From Bradyrhizobium liaoningense (GTDB lineage: Bacteria > Pseudomonadota > Alphaproteobacteria > Rhizobiales > Xanthobacteraceae): a stretch of DNA of 64,000 bases. The stretch covers positions 829,001 through 893,000 of the forward strand of contig NZ_JAFCJS010000003.1 in the NCBI RefSeq assembly GCF_018130825.1, in the 5' to 3' direction. The notes beneath the pieces were generated by a model, which saw only the letters and a program-made list of their open reading frames with translations, searched no databases and was not told the DNA's origin. Shown piece after piece: positions 60,518-64,000 of this stretch. Positions within the stretch are counted from its first letter, which is position 1. Each line of letters opens with the position of its first letter. Made by a program: the position numbers and the translations under genes.

Positions 60518-61453
60518 TCAGGACGCCTTCTTCTTACGCAATGCATCGACGAACTTGATCAGCTCGATCGTGCCATCCCAGTCCTTGGTGGTGGCGGGAT
60601 GGAAGCCCTTCTTCTGGCCGTCGGAGAGACGGTCGAACGCGGCCTTGTCCTTGGCCGGCGCGTCGAAGAACGCCTTGGCGATGGCGGCCTTGGCGTCTTC
60701 CGGCAGGTCCGCGTTGTAGGCATAGGGGCCGTTGATGATCGGCGCCGACTTGTGGATGATCCGGAAATCGTCCTTCTTCATCGCCGAGCCGTCGGCGTTC
60801 TTCAACATGCCCTTGGTCAGCATCTGCGCCAGCGTGGAATCGTCGTCGCTGGTCCACTGGTTGGCGGCGACATCGACCGTGCCCTGCGCCAGGGCGAGCA
60901 TCGCGTTCTCGTGGCTGCCGGTGAACACGACCTTGCTGAAATAGCCGTCGGCATCCGGGATGCCCATCTTGTCGAGCTCGAAGCGCGGCACGTTGTTGCC
61001 GGAGGTCGAGTTCGGGTCGACGAGGCCGAGGTTCTTGCCCTTGAGGTCGTCGATCTTCTTGTAGGCGCTGCTCGCCTTGACGAAGAACACCGAGTAGTAG
61101 CCGGTCGAGCCGTCGGCGTTGATGTCGTTGGCGAAGGCGTCGGTCTTGACACCGGTCAGGCGGGCGCGGGCGAACGAGGCGGAGCCATAGCTGGCGATCT
61201 GGATGTTGCCGGCGCGCTGGCCCTCGATGACGGCGGCATAGTCGTTGGCGATGCGCAGCGTGACCTTCACGCCGAGCTCCTTGGAAAGATAGCTCACGAA
61301 CGGCGCCCAGCGCTCAGTGACACCCGAGGCGTTTTCGGCCGGAACGACCGCTAAGGTCAGTTCGGGATACTTTGCCTTCCAGTCCTCGGCGGAAGCCGAA
61401 GCGGTGAAGGCGAGCGCGGCAGCGCCGGCAAGGATTAATCTGCGAGTGATCAT
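60518..61453 (-). CDS. phnD: Phosphonate-binding protein PhnD
   Basis: A 311-residue periplasmic phosphonate receptor. It has a signal peptide (MITRRLILAGAAALAFTASA, then SAED) and a mature N-terminus LTLAVVPAENASGVTERWAPF. IASYGSASFARARL, LKGKNLGLVDPNSTSGNNVPRFEL and GSHENAMLALAQGTVDVAANQW match PhnD. The start at 61453 begins the signal peptide; the frame extends 15 codons upstream without purpose. It lies between phnC (60 bp upstream) and phnE, with an attenuating hairpin after it. Confidence 0.95.
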   Translation of the reverse strand: MITRRLILAGAAALAFTASASAEDWKAKYPELTLAVVPAENASGVTERWAPFVSYLSKELGVKVTLRIANDYAAVIEGQRAGNIQIASYGSASFARARLTGVKTDAFANDINADGSTGYYSVFFVKASSAYKKIDDLKGKNLGLVDPNSTSGNNVPRFELDKMGIPDADGYFSKVVFTGSHENAMLALAQGTVDVAANQWTSDDDSTLAQMLTKGMLKNADGSAMKKDDFRIIHKSAPIINGPYAYNADLPEDAKAAIAKAFFDAPAKDKAAFDRLSDGQKKGFHPATTKDWDGTIELIKFVDALRKKKAS

Positions 61454-61513
61454 GATACCCTCTTCATCGGTTGGGGTCGGTTGACGCAAAACTGGCAACT
61501 GGTGCGACGCGGC

Positions 61514-62323
61514 TCAGGCGGCCGCGGCGGTTCCGAGCGCCGGCACGCCCTCGGGCGCCGAGACAGGCACGCCACCCATGACGTCGGCGGCTTCGAGGTC
61601 GTAGAGCTCACGCGCGACATGATCGGTCAGTGCGGACGGTGCGCCGTCGAACACCACCCGGCCGGCGGCCATGCCGATCAGGCGGTCGCAATAGCTGCGG
61701 GCGAGATCGAGCGAGTGCAGGTTGCAGAGCACGGTGATGCCGAAGTGCTTGTTGATGCGCAAAAGCGCATCCATCACGATCTTGGTGTTGCGCGGGTCGA
61801 GCGAGGCGATCGGCTCGTCGGCGAGGATGATGTCGGGCTGCTGCACCAGCGCGCGGGCGATCGCGACGCGCTGCTGCTGGCCGCCGGAGAGCTGGTCGGC
61901 GCGCTGGGCAGCGAGCGCGGCAATGTCGAACTGCTCGAGCGCGGACATTGCCAGCGCCTTGTCCTGCTCTGGCCATATCTGCGACAGCGAGCGCCAGGCC
62001 GGCATGGTGGCAAGGCGCCCCATCAGGACGTTAGTGAGAACGTCGAGCCGGCCGACCAGATTGAACTGCTGGAAGATCATCGCCGAGCGGGCGCGCCACT
62101 GCCGCAATTCCTTGCCGCGCAGCGCGGTGACGTCGGTGCCGTCGAACAGGATGCGTCCCTCAGTCGGCGTCACCAGGCGGTTGATGGTCCGGAGCAGCGT
62201 CGACTTGCCGGCACCGGATCGTCCGATCACACCGACGAATCCGCCGGGGGAGATTTGAAACGAAGCGTCGTCCACCGCGGCTTTTGCGCCAAAGCGGCAC
62301 GTCAGACCTTCAACCACCAGCAT
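61514..62323 (-). CDS. phnC: Phosphonate ABC transporter ATPase PhnC
   Basis: A 269-residue ATPase of the phosphonate importer and first gene of phnCDEE. Walker A is IGRSGAGKSTLLR, the Q-loop MIFQQFNLV, the signature LSGGQQQRVAIARALV, Walker B IILADEPIASLD, and the switch His in CNLHSLDLA. The C-terminal extension is Pro/Ala-rich (VPVSAPEGVPALGTAAAA). It is divergent from the acetyltransferase gene across a 174-bp region with Pho-type half-sites. Confidence 0.95.
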   Translation of the reverse strand: MLVVEGLTCRFGAKAAVDDASFQISPGGFVGVIGRSGAGKSTLLRTINRLVTPTEGRILFDGTDVTALRGKELRQWRARSAMIFQQFNLVGRLDVLTNVLMGRLATMPAWRSLSQIWPEQDKALAMSALEQFDIAALAAQRADQLSGGQQQRVAIARALVQQPDIILADEPIASLDPRNTKIVMDALLRINKHFGITVLCNLHSLDLARSYCDRLIGMAAGRVVFDGAPSALTDHVARELYDLEAADVMGGVPVSAPEGVPALGTAAAA

Positions 62324-62366
62324 GCAGGGCTCCAGAGTAGCTGGGACCCACCGCTAACGCCGGCGC

Positions 62367-62384
62367 TTAACACTTGTGTGACAT
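62367..62384 (-). promoter_or_regulatory. Possible weak Pho box for phnC
   Basis: On the minus strand, ATGTCACACAAGTGTTAA has the 7-4-7 layout; the first half-site matches CTGTCAT at five of seven positions and the second at four. It is 44-61 bp upstream of the phnC start. The sequence 10 nt downstream (TAGCGG) is a poor -10. I regard it as a candidate only. Confidence 0.35.
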
Positions 62385-62421
62385 GCGCATTGCGGTGCGG
62401 CGATCCTACACACCTCATCCC

Positions 62422-62450
62422 CTGTCATCGCCGCGTCATGACATTGTCAT
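62422..62450 (+). promoter_or_regulatory. Three tandem PhoB-type half-sites
   Basis: CTGTCAT (62422-62428), GCGTCAT (62433-62439) and TTGTCAT (62444-62450) are direct repeats with exact 11-bp periodicity, matching the PhoB half-site at seven, five and six of seven positions. They lie 48-76 bp upstream of the acetyltransferase start on the plus strand. Tandem half-sites at one helical turn are the PhoB binding arrangement. A clear -10 hexamer at the expected distance is not seen, so the start point is uncertain. Confidence 0.65.
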
Positions 62451-62497
62451 CGAGCCGCTCGAAGAGGATTGCCCGCCCTCGAACGTTCGGACGCAAC

Positions 62498-63160
62498 ATG
62501 GCCGGCAAGGTGCTTTCGGTCCAACCGACCATCGACGCTTCCTCGAAGCTCCATGAGACGAGGCTCGGTGCCTACACCGAGGTCGGCGCGCGCACCATCC
62601 TGCACGAGGTCACGATGGGCGATTACTCCTATGTCGTGAACGATTCGCAGATCACCTACACCACGATCGGAAAGTTCTGCTCGATCGCGGCGATGACGCG
62701 CATCAACCCCGGCAATCACCCGATGCACCGCGCGACGCAGGCGCATTTCACCTATCGCTCGAACGCCTACTTCCCAGGCGAGAGCGACGACGCCGAGTTC
62801 TTCGACTGGCGGCGCCGGCATCATGTTCATATCGGCCACGATGTCTGGATCGGCCATGGTGCGATGGTGCTGCCGGGCCGCAACATCGGCACTGGCGCGG
62901 TGATCGCGGCCGGCGCCATCGTCACCAAGGACGTGCCGGCCTACACCATCGTCGCCGGCAATCCGGCGCGGATCGTGCGGCGGCGGTTCTCGGAGGAGAT
63001 CGCGGGACGGCTTGCAATGCTCGCCTGGTGGGACTGGGATCACGACAAATTGCGTGAAGCCCTGCCCCATTTCCGCAAGCTCGGGATTGAAGATTTCCTC
63101 GCCACGTATGAAGCACGGGCAGGCTCCCCTCGCAGCAGCAAGAAAAGCGCAATCGCGTGA
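62498..63160 (+). CDS. Phosphonate-associated hexapeptide-repeat acetyltransferase
   Basis: A 220-residue left-handed beta-helix transferase of the type found in phosphonate gene clusters (the phn-associated DapH/DapD/GlmU-related family). Hexapeptide repeats are visible in ETRLGAYTEVGARTILHEVT and MGDYSYVVNDSQITYTTIGKF. The active-site region HHVHIGHDVWIGHGAMVLPG and IGTGAVIAAGAIVTKDVPAYTIVAGNPARIV is standard for CoA-dependent members. It may acetylate an aminoalkylphosphonate as PhnO does, but the fold is different (inference). The ATG at 62498 is the start; upstream frame is antisense to phnC. It overlaps the next gene by four bases (GTGA). Confidence 0.9.
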   Translation: MAGKVLSVQPTIDASSKLHETRLGAYTEVGARTILHEVTMGDYSYVVNDSQITYTTIGKFCSIAAMTRINPGNHPMHRATQAHFTYRSNAYFPGESDDAEFFDWRRRHHVHIGHDVWIGHGAMVLPGRNIGTGAVIAAGAIVTKDVPAYTIVAGNPARIVRRRFSEEIAGRLAMLAWWDWDHDKLREALPHFRKLGIEDFLATYEARAGSPRSSKKSAIA

Positions 63161-64000
63161 CAGACATTTTCCTTGAAGGCGGCCGGGCCCTGATCGGCAC
63201 CGAGATCGTCGAAACTTCGCTTGTTGTCTCTGGTATCGATATTGCCGAGGTTGACGCCTCCCGCGGCTGCGCGCGGCTCGCGATCGATGCGCGCGATCTC
63301 CTGGTGCTGCCCGGCATCGTCGACCTGCACGGCGATGCCTTCGAGCGGCAGATGATGCCGCGCGCCGGCGTCGACTTCCCGATCGACGTCGCGCTCGCCG
63401 ACAGCGACCGTCAGGCGATCGCCAACGGCATCACCACCGTGTTTCACGCCACGACCTGCTCGTGGGAGCCGGGCCTGCGCAGCGCCGACAACGCACGCGG
63501 CCTGATGGAGGCGATCGAGCGGCAGCGCCCGCAATTCACCGCCGACACCCGCTTCCATCTGCGCCACGAGACCTACAATCTCGACGCGGAGGCAGAGATC
63601 GCACAATGGCTCGGCGAAGGCCGCGTCGACCTGTTCGCCTTCAACGACCACATGGACGGCGTCGTGGCCGACATCTCCAATCCGCGCAAGCGCAACCGCA
63701 TGGTGGAACGCACGGGACTATCGAGCGAGACGTTCGACCGGCTGGTCGAGCGCGTGGTCGCACGGGCCGCCGAGGTGCCGGCTTCGGTTTCGAGGCTCGC
63801 CGCCGCAGCCCGCGGAGCCGAAGTGCGCATGCTCTCGCATGACGATGCGACGCCGGCGATGCGCCAGGAGTTTCGCGAGCTCGGCGCTGACATCGCGGAG
63901 TTTCCGATCAACGAGGAAACGGCGCGCGCCGCGGCAAGCCATGGCGACGCCATCGTCTACGGCGCGCCGAACGTCGTGCGCGGCGGCAGCCACACCGGCT
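63157..64000 (+). CDS. PhnM-like diphosphatase paralogue, partial
   Basis: The first 281 codons of an amidohydrolase-fold protein homologous to PhnM, running off the right edge. It begins at a GTG overlapping the preceding stop, followed by TDIFLEGGRALIGTEIVETS. LLVLPGIVDLHGDAFERQMMPR, NGITTVFHATT, FHLRHETYNLD, VRMLSHDDATPAMRQEF, ADIAEFPINEETARAAASHG and GAPNVVRGGSHTG align with PhnM motifs. It lacks the MDHTPGQRQF motif, reading FNDHMDGVV instead, and LHGDAFE replaces LHTDHLE. It is therefore a divergent paralogue of the phnM in the main operon. The symbol phnM is probably used for it in databases, but I leave it open. Confidence 0.88.
   Translation, partial: MTDIFLEGGRALIGTEIVETSLVVSGIDIAEVDASRGCARLAIDARDLLVLPGIVDLHGDAFERQMMPRAGVDFPIDVALADSDRQAIANGITTVFHATTCSWEPGLRSADNARGLMEAIERQRPQFTADTRFHLRHETYNLDAEAEIAQWLGEGRVDLFAFNDHMDGVVADISNPRKRNRMVERTGLSSETFDRLVERVVARAAEVPASVSRLAAAARGAEVRMLSHDDATPAMRQEFRELGADIAEFPINEETARAAASHGDAIVYGAPNVVRGGSHTG

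Noticed and set aside
61481..62497. N-terminal extension of the acetyltransferase frame
   Set aside because: The first 339 codons lie opposite phnC and cross the Pho-box region; family similarity begins at the ATG at 62498.

Overview
The window is high-GC DNA from an alphaproteobacterium, most likely Bradyrhizobium or a close relative (inference). The reasons are the strong third-position GC bias, the yacG-maf-phosphatase-UPF0262-hisD-DUF2948 block typical of Rhizobiales, the complete C-P lyase locus, and the many palindromic intergenic repeats of the kind common in that group. I see no phage, plasmid, transposase, integrase, rRNA or CRISPR array. The window looks chromosomal, with a repeat-rich stretch at about 32.3-35.1 kb.

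Layout. 1-3.1 kb: a TAXI-type TRAP transporter (fused permease, truncated by the left edge, plus receptor). 3.2-20.6 kb: mixed housekeeping and signalling genes. These include two small exported proteins, a transglycosylase-like exported protein, a Nudix hydrolase divergent from a thioesterase, an aldo/keto reductase with a TPR protein, a histidine kinase with a solute-binding-like sensor domain, an isochorismatase-like hydrolase, a His/Tyr/Gly-rich exported protein, a flavin amine oxidase group, a hybrid kinase and a Tat-exported class V aminotransferase. 20.8-25.2 kb: tRNA-Phe and the yacG-maf-LMW phosphatase-UPF0262-hisD-DUF2948 cluster. 25.3-31.9 kb: an SDR/NAD-binding pair with a divergent TetR regulator, a chloroperoxidase-like hydrolase, and a cNMP-binding/thioredoxin-reductase-like fusion. 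32.2-35.1 kb: tRNA-Thr, a long dispersed repeat and a second interrupted copy of its end, surrounding a small Cys-rich exported protein and a HAD hydrolase. 35.1-40.4 kb: cNMP protein, plsY, a methyltransferase, a ferric-reductase-like membrane protein paired with an intradiol-fold exported protein, and an LLM oxidoreductase.

40.5-46.1 kb: a six-gene catabolic operon (TIM-barrel lactonase/hydrolase, RidA, hydratase, FAH hydrolase, flavin reductase, Bug-type binding protein) with a divergent IclR regulator and a clear 8-1-8 palindromic operator. 46.4-50.4 kb: metY with an alpha/beta hydrolase, a very basic DUF6496 protein, and an SsuA-like sulfonate-binding protein preceded by a 73-codon gene and a 31-residue leader peptide ending in four cysteines.

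50.8-64 kb: a phosphonate locus. phnGHIJKLMN (C-P lyase core and accessory enzymes) and phnCDEE (transporter) run on the minus strand, with phnF (GntR repressor) between them on the plus strand. At the right end a phosphonate-associated acetyltransferase and a second phnM-like gene (cut by the window edge) run on the plus strand. The phnG promoter can be read directly: a Pho-box-like 7-4-7 direct repeat, 10 nt, a TATGAA -10 element, then an 11-4-11 palindrome that is the probable PhnF operator. This suggests activation by phosphate starvation and repression by PhnF. A second intergenic region, between phnC and the acetyltransferase, holds three tandem PhoB-type half-sites.

At least seven families of 80-130 bp palindromic repeats sit between genes. 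They lie mostly at gene ends, often between convergent genes, and never in a divergent promoter region.
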